37,622 nucleotides of DNA from Chthonomonadaceae bacterium (lineage in GTDB: Bacteria > Armatimonadota > Chthonomonadetes > Chthonomonadales > Chthonomonadaceae): positions 1 to 37,622 of the forward strand of contig JANWZQ010000138.1 of the NCBI GenBank assembly GCA_025054835.1. The letters are read 5' to 3'. Position numbers and translations under genes: made by a program. This document shows, piece after piece, positions 10,665-18,138 of this stretch. The stretch's first letter is position 1, and every line of letters begins with the position of its first letter. Under the pieces are notes generated by a model, which searched no databases, was not told where the DNA came from, and saw only the letters and a list, made by a program, of their open reading frames with translations.

Positions 10665-10704
10665 GTGAGGCCGTACTCCCCGGCACCGGGGAGCACAGCC
10701 TCAC
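10665..10704 (-). terminator. Large hairpin between the two paralogous secreted-protein genes
   Basis: A compound stem with outer arms GTGAGGC (10665-10671) and GCCTCAC (10698-10704), and inner arms CTCCCCGG and CCGGGGAG separated by only CA. It lies 21 bp beyond the stop of the PEP-CTERM gene at 10725 and upstream of the dockerin-type gene. It is likely a terminator or a partial one that lowers expression of the second gene. Confidence 0.6.
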
Positions 10705-10724
10705 AGATCAACAGCTCTATGCGA

Positions 10725-11534
10725 TCACGCCTTGCGACGGCGCAACGCCAGCAGACCGGTCACCCCCAGACCTGCGATCAGTGCCATCACACCCGGCTCC
10801 GGCACGTTAGCAGAACCCGGGGTGAGGCGATAGGAGCCACGGAAGGGCGCGCCAGTTGCCGTAATGACTTCGGCCGGATCGATATCGAACGGCCCAACAG
10901 GAGAAGCTGACAGGACGTCGAACGCGATCTTCGTGCCATCGGGCAGGAGCGCGTAGGCGTCCGGCGTGAAGATCTGCTGTGCAAACGACGTCCCGCCCAG
11001 GTCATCCGCGTAGTTGGCGCTGAGCGGGTTGGGCAGATCCTCGCTGTAGAAGATCGCGTCGAACACGCTCGTCCACGGCGTGAGATCCAGCACGCCGTCG
11101 TTGTTGGTGTCGAGATCCAGTCCAACCGCACCGGTGAAGCCCAGTGCCAGAATGTAAGTCTGCCCTCCGTTCTCAATGTCCGGCACAAAGTCCTGCACAC
11201 GCACGGTCGTACTTGGATCCGGTGGGGGCAGGAGCGTGATGTTGCTATCCCGATGCAACAGCAGACCGTTGCTACCTGTGGAGAAGCCCGTGTAATTGAT
11301 CGCCTGATCCACCACGCCGCGTGCAGTTCCTTCTCCCTCCACGACCAGCAACCAGACGTTGTTCAGGCTGTAGTTGGGTGTGTTGCTGATCAGTTCGATG
11401 AACTCGTAACCGTTGTCGCTACCCGGGGGGTTAATCAGGAACTCGTTGATCCGTAGTTGTGCATTTGCGAAGCTGTGGCAGGCCAGAGTGAGCAGTCCGG
11501 CGAGACCAATCTGTGACAGGGTACGAAAAGCCAT
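10725..11534 (-). CDS. PEP-CTERM-anchored lamin-tail-like secreted protein
   Basis: A 269-residue exported protein with a signal peptide (about 1-25), a lamin-tail-like region beginning LRINEFLINPPG, and a classical PEP-CTERM tail: VPEP, a hydrophobic helix (about 246-263) and a terminal RRRKA. PEP-CTERM tails are sorted by exosortase in bacteria with extracellular matrix; no exosortase gene is in this window. Residues shared with the downstream paralogue include RINE, NPPG, LLLHRD, the acidic DLDxNxDGV loop, FTPD and the PFD segment. The ATG has GGAGG nine bases upstream and a good promoter lies at 11739-11767. Function unknown; likely a matrix or surface protein. Confidence 0.85.
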   Translation of the reverse strand: MAFRTLSQIGLAGLLTLACHSFANAQLRINEFLINPPGSDNGYEFIELISNTPNYSLNNVWLLVVEGEGTARGVVDQAINYTGFSTGSNGLLLHRDSNITLLPPPDPSTTVRVQDFVPDIENGGQTYILALGFTGAVGLDLDTNNDGVLDLTPWTSVFDAIFYSEDLPNPLSANYADDLGGTSFAQQIFTPDAYALLPDGTKIAFDVLSASPVGPFDIDPAEVITATGAPFRGSYRLTPGSANVPEPGVMALIAGLGVTGLLALRRRKA

Positions 11535-11738
11535 GTTTGCATGCCTCCGATGCCAGAATGGAACGTACTGAAGCAGAGTGTTGGATGCCCCGGTTGCAGG
11601 GAACTGCGTGGGGGCATGTTAGATGGGGCACGTCGACAGTCAGCAGGACGATCCCGACCTGACCCATCTCCGGCGCCATGCGCCGTCACGGGTACTGCAT
11701 CAAGGCCACTGGACTGCTAACCAGGGGAATTCGACTAG
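11535..11738. other. 5' leader of the PEP-CTERM protein gene
   Basis: About 200 bp between the promoter at 11739-11767 and the minus-strand ATG at 11534. It would form a long untranslated leader. I see no compelling ORF or strong fold in it. Confidence 0.3.
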
Positions 11739-11767
11739 AGTTTACAGGCTTTCGTGATGCCTGTCAA
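11739..11767 (-). promoter_or_regulatory. Sigma70-like promoter for the PEP-CTERM protein gene
   Basis: On the minus strand TTGACA (11762-11767) is followed by a 17-bp spacer and TAAACT (11739-11744). The -35 box is a perfect consensus. It points toward the gene starting at 11534. Confidence 0.6.
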
Positions 11768-11927
11768 TCTCACTGCTGGAAGCTATTGTTAATAAAAGGT
11801 TAAGTTTTATGAATACATCAGTCTACATTTCTTCCATCTGTGATCCCATCCGAACGTGCAATCAACCTCTACGTTATGTCAGCAACACGTCTTCAACCAT
11901 CATGGCAGTGCCAATGAGAAGCCGAAA

Positions 11928-11972
11928 TTTAACCAAAAATTAACATTTTCTTAACATTCCGGGTGTCATAAT
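11928..11972 (+). promoter_or_regulatory. Pho-box-like triple repeat and -10 box before the first pilin-like gene
   Basis: Three 8-bp repeats, TTTAACCA (11928), ATTAACAT (11939) and CTTAACAT (11950), recur every 11 bp, followed nine bases later by CATAAT (11967-11972), a -10-like box. No consensus -35 is present, as is usual for promoters activated by OmpR/PhoB-family regulators. Period and repeat match the published Pho-box design (PyTTAAPyPy(T/A) three times with 3-bp gaps in cyanobacteria; TTAACA-type repeats in Bacillus). The surroundings (11770-11990) are strikingly AT-rich. Regulator identity is inference. Confidence 0.55.
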
Positions 11973-12052
11973 CTTCCTCCGACTTTACCCGACCCGGAAA
12001 GTGTGTGTAGATGCGGGCACAACGCCCCTGAACGAGAGGTGAGGAGACGCCG

Positions 12053-12895
12053 ATGAGGCAGAAAGCTTTCACGTTGATCGAGTTACTCGTTGTCATCGCC
12101 ATCATCGCCATTCTGGCGGCGATCCTGTTCCCGGTGTTCGCACAGGCGCGCGAGAAGGCGCGACAGGCCAGCTGCCTGTCCAACATGAAGCAGCTGGGTA
12201 CAGCAGCCCTGATGTATGTGCAGGATTACGATGAGCGCATGCCCTCCGATGCCTACGATAATGCCCGGGGCGCCCCTGACGGCGACTGGGGCAAGGACTA
12301 CTGGGTGTTCCACTTCCGTCCCTACATTCGCTCGAATGTGGGCAACATTCAAACCGGCGCCGGAAGCATCTACACCTGCCCCAGCCTGCGCCAGCTGACC
12401 GTGCTCGACGAAAGTTACGTTTCGGACTACGGACTGCCTCCGAACTACCCGCAGATCGCATGGGGACTGGTGCCTAGCCCTGACGGCCTGTATCGCTACT
12501 ACTGCAGCTACGCGATCAATGAGCATCTGGTGGATCTGCCGCCTCCCTCATGGCCCCGACAGGACATCGAAGGTCCGGAGCTCGCCCGCTGGGAGGCACC
12601 CGCGGTGAACTTCCTGTTCCTTGAGGCCAACAAGTCGGAGCTGGAGGGTGATGAGCTCGCCGGGCAGTATGTCTCGTTCCCGAACGGCTGGGTCGGACAG
12701 ATGATTGCGCACAACGAAGGCAGCAATTTCACCTATCTGGATGGGCATGCCAAGTGGCATCGCATTGTCATTCGCAACAACGACGCCCGGGTAGCCACAA
12801 ACTGGATCTTCCCGCCCGGACAACGCAACGCCCGGGATGACTGTGGCCCCTGGACGGCGCCGACCTACGACGACAACCCCTGCCCGCAACGCTGA
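12053..12895 (+). CDS. DUF1559-type pilin-like protein with H-x9-DG motif
   Basis: A 280-residue protein with a type IV prepilin / type II pseudopilin N-terminus: a short basic leader, then [20 protein letters not shown] with the conserved Glu5 of the mature protein. It continues [16 protein letters not shown], a version typical of Armatimonadota and Planctomycetota. The C-terminal part contains H-x9-DG (His in IAHN, then YLDGH), the processing-associated motif of this expanded family. A leader peptidase would cleave before the Phe. The ATG is preceded by a strong GAGGTGAGGAG. These proteins are usually present in dozens of copies and their roles are unknown. The phytase gene follows on the same strand after a 13-bp hairpin. 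The second copy in this window starts at 18892. Confidence 0.9.
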   Translation: MRQKAFTLIELLVVIAIIAILAAILFPVFAQAREKARQASCLSNMKQLGTAALMYVQDYDERMPSDAYDNARGAPDGDWGKDYWVFHFRPYIRSNVGNIQTGAGSIYTCPSLRQLTVLDESYVSDYGLPPNYPQIAWGLVPSPDGLYRYYCSYAINEHLVDLPPPSWPRQDIEGPELARWEAPAVNFLFLEANKSELEGDELAGQYVSFPNGWVGQMIAHNEGSNFTYLDGHAKWHRIVIRNNDARVATNWIFPPGQRNARDDCGPWTAPTYDDNPCPQR

Positions 12896-12900
12896 TGCTG

Positions 12901-12939
12901 GAACGGCTTCTACTCCACACTGGTCGGTAGAAGCCGTTC
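12901..12939 (+). terminator. 13-bp perfect hairpin between pilin-like gene and phytase
   Basis: GAACGGCTTCTAC (12901-12913) pairs perfectly with GTAGAAGCCGTTC (12927-12939) around a 13-nt loop. It starts 6 bp after the stop codon. TCTCGG rather than a T-tract follows, so it may be a leaky terminator, a transcript-stabilising stem or a factor-dependent stop. Confidence 0.5.
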
Positions 12940-12958
12940 TCTCGGAAAACTCTGTGCC

Positions 12959-14098
12959 ATGCTCTGTGCCGTGTCTCGTCTCTGGCCTGCACGCTCTCTG
13001 CTGTGTGCGACTCTGCCCTTGCTGTTTCTATCGGATCAACCGGCCGACGCACCTCTGACCGCAACTCCGGTTCTGGCCACACAGCCCGTGAGCACCGATC
13101 CGGACGATCCTGCCATCTGGGTGCATCCAGACCGTCCCGAACGTTCCCTGCTGCTGGGCACCAACAAGACTGCGGCACCGGACGGTGCGCTTTACGTCTT
13201 CGACCTGCGCGGGCGCGTCCGTCAGGTGATCCGCGGGCTGGATCGCCCCAATAACGTGGACGTGGAGTATGGCCTGCGCCTGAATGGCCAGCCTGTCGAT
13301 ATTGCGGTTGTCACCGAGCGCCTGCAACGGCGATTGCGTGTGTATCGCATCTCCCCGCGAACAGGTCAGCTGCAGGACATCACGTCCTTCGGAAACACGC
13401 AGGTTTTCACCGGGGAGCCCGGGGAGCAGGGCGCGCCGATGGGCATCGGGCTCTATCGGCGTCCGAAAGACGGTGCGATCTTCGCCATTGTCTCGCGCAA
13501 GGAGGGCCCGACAGAAGGGTATCTCTGGCAGTATCGCCTGCAGGATGATGGTCGGGGTAGAGTCGCAGCTGTGCTGGTCCGGAAGTTCGGGCGCTTCAGC
13601 GGCCGGGGCGAGATTGAAGCCATTGCTGTGGACGATCCACCCGGCTACGTCTACTATGCCGACGAGGGGGACGGTATTCACAAGTGGTATGCCGACCCGG
13701 ACCATCCGGATGCTGATCGGGAGCTGGCTCACTTCGGGAAAACGGGCTTCCAGGGCGATCGGGAGGGCATCGCGATTTACGCCCAGGCTGACGGCACTGG
13801 ATACGTGCTCTGCACGGATCAGTTGCCGGGAAACAGCGCGTACCACCTGTTCCGGCGCGAGGGAGAGCCGGGCAATCCGCACGACCATTCCCGAACCATC
13901 CGTATCGTTCTTGGCGGAGCGGACGAGACTGACGGACTGGACGCCACAGCGGTGCCACTCGGCCGCGCCTTCCCCGGTGGGCTCATCATCGCCATGAACA
14001 GTGGGAAGAAGAACTTTCTGGTGTTTCGTCCCGAGGATTTCGGCCTGACAGCACGACCTGCAGCGCTACGGGGAAGCAGAACGAAATCCCATCCGTAG
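12959..14098 (+). CDS. Secreted beta-propeller phytase-like 3-phytase
   Basis: A 379-residue protein with a signal peptide (about 1-30) and a region matching the beta-propeller phytase (BPP) family, which hydrolyses phosphate from calcium-phytate outside the cell. Family signatures in order are DPDDPAIWVHP (47-57), GTNK, LYVFDLRG, RPNNVDVEYG, the GEIEAIAVDD calcium/active-site region, YYADEGDGIHKW, GDREGIAIY and the C-terminal DETDGLD. Length fits the ~350-residue propeller plus signal. It sits 64 bp after the pilin-like gene on the same strand, separated by a hairpin, and its 3' end overlaps the convergent MFS gene by 33 bp. Start: the ATG at 12959 lacks a good ribosome site. Phytase activity is likely but not certain, since related propellers act on other phosphates. 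Confidence 0.85.
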   Translation: MLCAVSRLWPARSLLCATLPLLFLSDQPADAPLTATPVLATQPVSTDPDDPAIWVHPDRPERSLLLGTNKTAAPDGALYVFDLRGRVRQVIRGLDRPNNVDVEYGLRLNGQPVDIAVVTERLQRRLRVYRISPRTGQLQDITSFGNTQVFTGEPGEQGAPMGIGLYRRPKDGAIFAIVSRKEGPTEGYLWQYRLQDDGRGRVAAVLVRKFGRFSGRGEIEAIAVDDPPGYVYYADEGDGIHKWYADPDHPDADRELAHFGKTGFQGDREGIAIYAQADGTGYVLCTDQLPGNSAYHLFRREGEPGNPHDHSRTIRIVLGGADETDGLDATAVPLGRAFPGGLIIAMNSGKKNFLVFRPEDFGLTARPAALRGSRTKSHP

Positions 14099-15295
14099 CA
14101 GCACTGCGCTTGCAGTAGCAGTGCAGGCTCCCACAACAAACGGCACCGCTGGACTGAGATCGAACAGAAGCCCTGCCACAACACTGGCGGGCAGCACGGC
14201 CAGTCCGGTCACCATGTGGTAGGCGCCGATCTGTGTGGCACGCCGGGCCTCGGAAGCGAGATCGGCAGCCAGTGCACGCTGCGTTCCCTGTGTGAGCGTG
14301 TAGTACAGGCCGTAGAGCAGAAACAGGGGCCAGATCATCCACTGCCGGTTTGCCAGAGCAAACCCCGCGTAAACGACTGCAAATACCAGATATCCTGCCT
14401 CGATCAGAGGGCGACGCCCGAACCGATCGGAGAGCGCGCCCGCTGCATACCCCAGCAGTGCCTCTACCACGTTGAAGGCCGCATAGAGCCAGAGCAATTG
14501 CTCGGCAGAGAATCCCAGCGTGCGCGCACGTAGAATCAGGAAAGCATCGCTACTGTTGCCCAGTTGAAACAGCAGCACAATGAACAGAAACCGACGGTAG
14601 TCTGGAGAGAGCTCCTGCCACACCGGGATCACTGCAGGGGCGGGATCTGGCGCACGGCCTCCGGGCTTCTTCGTATCTGGCTCCCGGACGAACGCCAGCA
14701 GGGTGAGGACGGCGAGTGTTCCCGGCACTGCTGCACAGGCAAATAACCCGCGCAGGTTGTGCGCTAGATGCGCCTCTCCATGGGGCAATGCGCGTAAGAT
14801 AGCAATCCCCAGAAGCGGGCCAATGACAGCACCTGTGGTGTCCATCGCGCGGTGCAGGCCAAATGCCCTGCCACGTGCGGCTGGCGGCGTAGTTTCTGTA
14901 ATGAGGGCATCCCGGGGAGCCGTGCGCAACCCTTTGCCGGCACGATCCAGAAAGCGCAACAGCAACACAAACGGCCACGAGACAGCCAGTGCCAGCAGAG
15001 GCTTGGTCACTGCACCAAGAGCGTAGCCCATCACAGTCAACGGCTTGCGCCTGCCGGAGCGGTCAGAAAGCCATCCAGAGACCAGGCGCAGAAGGCTGGC
15101 CGTGCTTTCTGCAACCCCCTCAATCAGCCCGACAGCTGCTGCCGGAGCCCCCAGAACGACGGTCAGAAACACAGGTACCTGGGTGTAGATCATCTCCGAG
15201 GAGATATCCGTTAACAGGCTCACCACGCCCAGCGCCACAACGGTCTGGCTCAGGCCACGCCGCGCAAATGCTTGATTGCCCCTGCTGTCTTCCAC
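14066..15295 (-). CDS. Major facilitator superfamily transporter
   Basis: A ~409-residue membrane protein of the MFS class with about 12 predicted helices. Two copies of the MFS motif A loop are readable, GWLSDRSGRRKPL after helix 2 and GALSDRFGRRPL in the second half, and the first helix region has SLLTDISSEMIY typical of a broad MFS efflux group. The likely start is GTG 15295, which follows GGGGAGGAG; a TTG at 15322 is in frame but upstream of that site. The substrate cannot be inferred. The 3' end runs 33 bp into the convergent phytase gene. It is divergent from the Fur-family gene with a shared 130-bp control region. Confidence 0.88.
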   Translation of the reverse strand: MEDSRGNQAFARRGLSQTVVALGVVSLLTDISSEMIYTQVPVFLTVVLGAPAAAVGLIEGVAESTASLLRLVSGWLSDRSGRRKPLTVMGYALGAVTKPLLALAVSWPFVLLLRFLDRAGKGLRTAPRDALITETTPPAARGRAFGLHRAMDTTGAVIGPLLGIAILRALPHGEAHLAHNLRGLFACAAVPGTLAVLTLLAFVREPDTKKPGGRAPDPAPAVIPVWQELSPDYRRFLFIVLLFQLGNSSDAFLILRARTLGFSAEQLLWLYAAFNVVEALLGYAAGALSDRFGRRPLIEAGYLVFAVVYAGFALANRQWMIWPLFLLYGLYYTLTQGTQRALAADLASEARRATQIGAYHMVTGLAVLPASVVAGLLFDLSPAVPFVVGACTATASAVLLRMGFRSASP

Positions 15296-15337
15296 ATCGC
15301 TCCTCCCCGGATACGTGTGCAACAGGCCCCGCTCTCA

Positions 15338-15370
15338 CGATTGACAATCGCTCCAAAGCTAGGGTAAGGT
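15338..15370 (+). promoter_or_regulatory. Possible promoter and operator of the Fur/PerR gene
   Basis: TTGACA at 15341-15346, an 18-bp spacer and TAAGGT (15365-15370) give a promoter with a perfect -35 and weak -10. A small palindrome CGATT-GAC-AATCG (15338-15350) covers the -35 box and could be an autoregulatory site. No match to the classic Fur or PerR box was seen. Confidence 0.35.
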
Positions 15371-15425
15371 ATCGTACTATTGTGACATGAGATCCCATGA
15401 AAGCCTGACTTCTGGATAACGCTCG

Positions 15426-15821
15426 ATGCGTAACACGCGCCAACGCGCGGCCGTTCTCGCCGCACTGCACCAGATAGATGAGCACCCTACGGCTGATCAG
15501 ATCTTTCGTGAGGTCCGTAAGACGCTACCGCACATCAGTCTGGGTACTGTGTACCGCACGTTAGACCTGCTGGAGCAGGAGGGCATGATCCGCGTGCTGG
15601 ACTTCGGTCCTCGTAGGCGCCGCTACGACATTGCGACGGACCATCACGCGCATGTGGTCTGCCTGGCCTGCGGGCGGATCGTTGACGTTCCGGCGTCCAC
15701 GCCAGCTGTTCCGGTGCAGTCTATCTCTGCAGTGACAGGGTTTCGTATCACAGGCCACCGCACGGAGTGGTACGGCTACTGCCCGGATTGTATCCGGTCT
15801 GCTGTCTCCTCGGGAAGTTGA
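15426..15821 (+). CDS. Fur/PerR family metalloregulator
   Basis: A 131-residue transcription factor of the Fur superfamily, with an N-terminal winged helix (HPTADQIFREV, then SLGTVYRTLDLLEQEG as the recognition region) and a C-terminal metal-binding dimerisation domain. The metal site residues resemble Bacillus PerR more than Fur: His of HPTAD, Asp of RYD, the HxH of HHAH and Asp of IVDV. Structural zinc would be held by two CxxC pairs (CLACG and YCPDC). PerR proteins sense peroxide through iron-catalysed histidine oxidation, but Fur, Zur and Mur relatives cannot be excluded. The N-terminus is shorter than most by about 15-20 residues. No strong ribosome site precedes the ATG. It is divergent from the MFS gene. 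Confidence 0.9.
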   Translation: MRNTRQRAAVLAALHQIDEHPTADQIFREVRKTLPHISLGTVYRTLDLLEQEGMIRVLDFGPRRRRYDIATDHHAHVVCLACGRIVDVPASTPAVPVQSISAVTGFRITGHRTEWYGYCPDCIRSAVSSGS

Positions 15822-15917
15822 TCGCCAGAGCGTCCATCCCGGTCATACCCGGCAGTTCCACGGGGTAGCAATCTCAGAATTTCGCGTACACACTCTCACT
15901 CGGCAAGGAGTCGTGCC

Positions 15918-16583
15918 ATGTCTCAGAGAGCTCTCATCGTGTGGGGAGGCTGGGAAGGTCACCAGCCGCAACAGGTTGGCGCGTTTCTGGCAAGTCTCCT
16001 GCGCGATGACGGATTTACAGTCGAAGTCTCCAGTACGCTGGACACTTTCCGGGACCTGCATAAGCTACTGGATCAGGATCTGATCGTGCCCGTATGGACG
16101 ATGGGGCGGATCAGCCACGAGCAACTGGATCCGGTCTTGAAAGCGGTACAGAGTGGTGTTGGCATTGGTGGATGTCACGGGGGCATGTGCGATGCATTCC
16201 GTGAAGCCACCGACTGGCAGTTCATGACGGGTGGTCAGTGGGTTGCTCATCCGGGCAACGATGGAGTGGAGTACACGGTGCGTATCACGGATCCGAACCA
16301 TCCAATCACACGGGGGATTTCCGACTTCACCGTGCGCTCTGAACAGTACTACATGCATGTGGATCCGGCCAACACTGTACTGGCCGTCACGCGCTTTCCC
16401 GCGCCAGGGGTAGGCGGGCCCCACACTGCCAATGGCCCGGTAGACATGCCCGTTGTCTGGACGAAGATGTATGGCAATGGCAAAGTCTTCTACTGCTCTC
16501 TGGGGCACACGGTCAACGTGCTGGAGCAACCGGAGGTCAAGGAGATCATGCGGCGCGGACTGCTCTGGGCTGCCCGAACCTGA
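15918..16583 (+). CDS. ThuA-like domain protein
   Basis: A 221-residue cytoplasmic-looking protein of the ThuA-like family (PF06283), which has a class I glutamine amidotransferase-like fold and is named from trehalose utilisation operons. Visible features are the opening RALIVWGGWEGHQP, GVGIGGCHGGMCDAF in the nucleophile-elbow position, the MTGGQWVAHPG segment, DPNHPITRGISDF and YCSLGHT near the C-terminus. A cysteine lies in GGCHGG, but many ThuA proteins lack a proven catalytic triad. An AAGGAG site precedes the ATG. Its neighbours do not include sugar transport genes, so the substrate is unknown. Confidence 0.88.
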   Translation: MSQRALIVWGGWEGHQPQQVGAFLASLLRDDGFTVEVSSTLDTFRDLHKLLDQDLIVPVWTMGRISHEQLDPVLKAVQSGVGIGGCHGGMCDAFREATDWQFMTGGQWVAHPGNDGVEYTVRITDPNHPITRGISDFTVRSEQYYMHVDPANTVLAVTRFPAPGVGGPHTANGPVDMPVVWTKMYGNGKVFYCSLGHTVNVLEQPEVKEIMRRGLLWAART

Positions 16584-16591
16584 ATACAGGC

Positions 16592-16617
16592 CAGGAGGGT
16601 TGCGTATCACGCTCCTG
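16592..16617 (+). terminator. Weak hairpin after the ThuA-like gene
   Basis: CAGGAG (16592-16597) and CTCCTG (16612-16617) can pair around a 14-nt loop just after the stop codon at 16583. No T-tract follows. Possible terminator before the antisense tRNA-Leu gene. Confidence 0.3.
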
Positions 16618-16638
16618 TCCGGGCTCTGTGCACCCGTA

Positions 16639-16721
16639 TGCCGAAGGTGGGAGTCGAACCCACACAGGGTTGCCCCTAATGGTTTTTGAGACCACCGCGT
16701 CTGCCATTCCGCCACTTCGGC
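16639..16721 (-). tRNA. tRNA-Leu (CAA)
   Basis: On the minus strand an 83-nt cloverleaf can be drawn: acceptor GCCGAAG with CTTCGGC and discriminator A, D-arm GCGGAATGGCAGACGC, anticodon loop CTCAAAA giving anticodon CAA (reads UUG), a long variable arm with GGG-GCAA-CCC typical of class II tRNAs, and T-arm GTGGG-TTCGACT-CCCAC. The 3' CCA is not encoded. It has its own promoter at 16734-16763 and is divergent from tRNA-Lys. Confidence 0.96.
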
Positions 16722-16733
16722 ACGACGTTGTGT

Positions 16734-16763
16734 ATTATACGCCGATCGCCCCGAGCCTGTCAA
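16734..16763 (-). promoter_or_regulatory. Promoter of tRNA-Leu
   Basis: On the minus strand TTGACA (16758-16763), an 18-bp spacer and TATAAT (16734-16739), both perfect consensus boxes, lie 12 bp upstream of the mature tRNA-Leu 5' end. Confidence 0.85.
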
Positions 16764-16802
16764 CCACGTCCTGCCTCCTTCCGGGACGAGCGCCCCATCG
16801 CC

Positions 16803-16831
16803 TTGACATTGTCCTCACGGACGGGTATACT
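16803..16831 (+). promoter_or_regulatory. Promoter of tRNA-Lys
   Basis: TTGACA (16803-16808), a 17-bp spacer and TATACT (16826-16831) lie 18 bp upstream of the mature tRNA-Lys 5' end. Near-consensus housekeeping promoter. Confidence 0.85.
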
Positions 16832-16849
16832 CATCCAATAGCAGGTATC

Positions 16850-16922
<73 letters not shown>

Positions 16923-16975
16923 TTGTCCCTGTATGATCTTCTGCCCGGTTTGCAGACACATCGTTCCCTCCTATG

Positions 16976-16995
16976 CACCGGGTCAGAACCCGGTG
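16976..16995 (+). terminator. Hairpin downstream of tRNA-Lys
   Basis: CACCGGGT (16976-16983) and ACCCGGTG (16988-16995) form an 8-bp perfect stem around the tetraloop CAGA, 54 bp past the tRNA. No T-tract follows, so termination efficiency is uncertain. Confidence 0.5.
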
Positions 16996-17071
16996 ACGTA
17001 CTCCGCAACCATGGCGGTCCAGGGGCGACTGAGAGACTACCTGTCGAGTTGTATCCAGCAGGAGGATCACC

Positions 17072-18100
17072 ATGATCCGCACCTCTCGCGTGGTCCGTAT
17101 CGCTTTTCCTGCCCTGCTGGCCTGGATCCTCTCCCTGTCCCCTGCCGGATCCCAGAGTAACCGCACGGGCGGCCTCTTCTCCCTGCAATTCCGCCGTGCA
17201 TGGGATCTTCCTCTGAATGAGCCTGCAAAACTGATCGAAATTGCCCCGGTTGGCACCGACCCGAACAACCGTCTGATCCTGCTGGTGGGCGGCAGAAACA
17301 AGGACGATTACAAGCGCAAGTTGCTCGTCCTGAAGTGGAACGGACTGCAGTTCGACATGGAGTATGCATCGCCGGAGTTCCTCGGCAGTGCGGTAGATAC
17401 GTTGCTGGCAGGTCCTTTTCTTCCCGATATGAAACCCGCAAAAGAGAAGCGCACGGGCAGATCCAGCGGTCACCAGATCGTCACAACCAGAAGCGTGTTC
17501 GCTGTTGCAGGTACGCTCTACAGCAGACTGTTCGACGCTCCTGCCGACATTCACGCGGCTCTATTTCTGGACAAGCCCCCCGCTCGACTTGTCGTTGGCC
17601 GGGGTGATAACGCTACTGCGTATGAGATGAACGACTCCGGGGTATTTCCTTCCACGTTTGAGCCCCCCGGCGACGGTGCAGGCTATGTGCGTTTCGGCGT
17701 TGGCACGCAGGAACCACCGCTGATTTTCCGGAACGGTCAGCGTTATGTACAATCCCACTGGGGAAAGGATGGACGCTGGGTTCTCTGTCTGCAACCCGGT
17801 AATCCGGCCAGGCAGGCGGAGGCCCCGGAACACGCTACTGTCGGTGACCGCCTGGTGGTCTATACACCGCGTCCGGACAGGCGTACCCTTTCATTCTGGC
17901 GCACCCGACCGGAAGATCTGGAGGAAGCGTGGCGCAGTGAGCCCCTATCAGGTCGCGTGCTGGACGTGCGCGTCGGTGATCCACGCAACGACGGCCAGAT
18001 CGGGATCCTGGTCCTTACTGCGACGAATAACGACCGTGACCGGCATTTGCACTTCTTCGTGTTAGCTACAGGCATTCAGTTCCCTGTCACCTCGCGATAG
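17072..18100 (+). CDS. Exported protein of unknown function
   Basis: A 342-residue protein with a signal peptide (about residues 1-27, FPALLAWILSLSPAGS). The rest is predicted soluble and beta-rich. Stretches such as KLIEIAPVGTDPNNRLILLVGG and VLDVRVGDPRNDGQIGILVLTA look like repeat units pairing a short hydrophobic strand with an acidic Asp/Asn turn, similar in style to FG-GAP/VCBS propeller blades; this is a resemblance only. A GGAGG ribosome site precedes the ATG. The next gene, 38 bp on, also encodes an exported protein and is likely co-transcribed. I do not recognise the family. Confidence 0.75.
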   Translation: MIRTSRVVRIAFPALLAWILSLSPAGSQSNRTGGLFSLQFRRAWDLPLNEPAKLIEIAPVGTDPNNRLILLVGGRNKDDYKRKLLVLKWNGLQFDMEYASPEFLGSAVDTLLAGPFLPDMKPAKEKRTGRSSGHQIVTTRSVFAVAGTLYSRLFDAPADIHAALFLDKPPARLVVGRGDNATAYEMNDSGVFPSTFEPPGDGAGYVRFGVGTQEPPLIFRNGQRYVQSHWGKDGRWVLCLQPGNPARQAEAPEHATVGDRLVVYTPRPDRRTLSFWRTRPEDLEEAWRSEPLSGRVLDVRVGDPRNDGQIGILVLTATNNDRDRHLHFFVLATGIQFPVTSR

Positions 18101-18138
18101 GCCCTGACCCGATAGTTCTTCCTCGCAAAGGAGCGACT

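Noticed and set aside
17072-18100. FG-GAP/VCBS propeller assignment
   Set aside because: Only short stretches resemble such repeats and the calcium-loop pattern is incomplete; left as unknown function.
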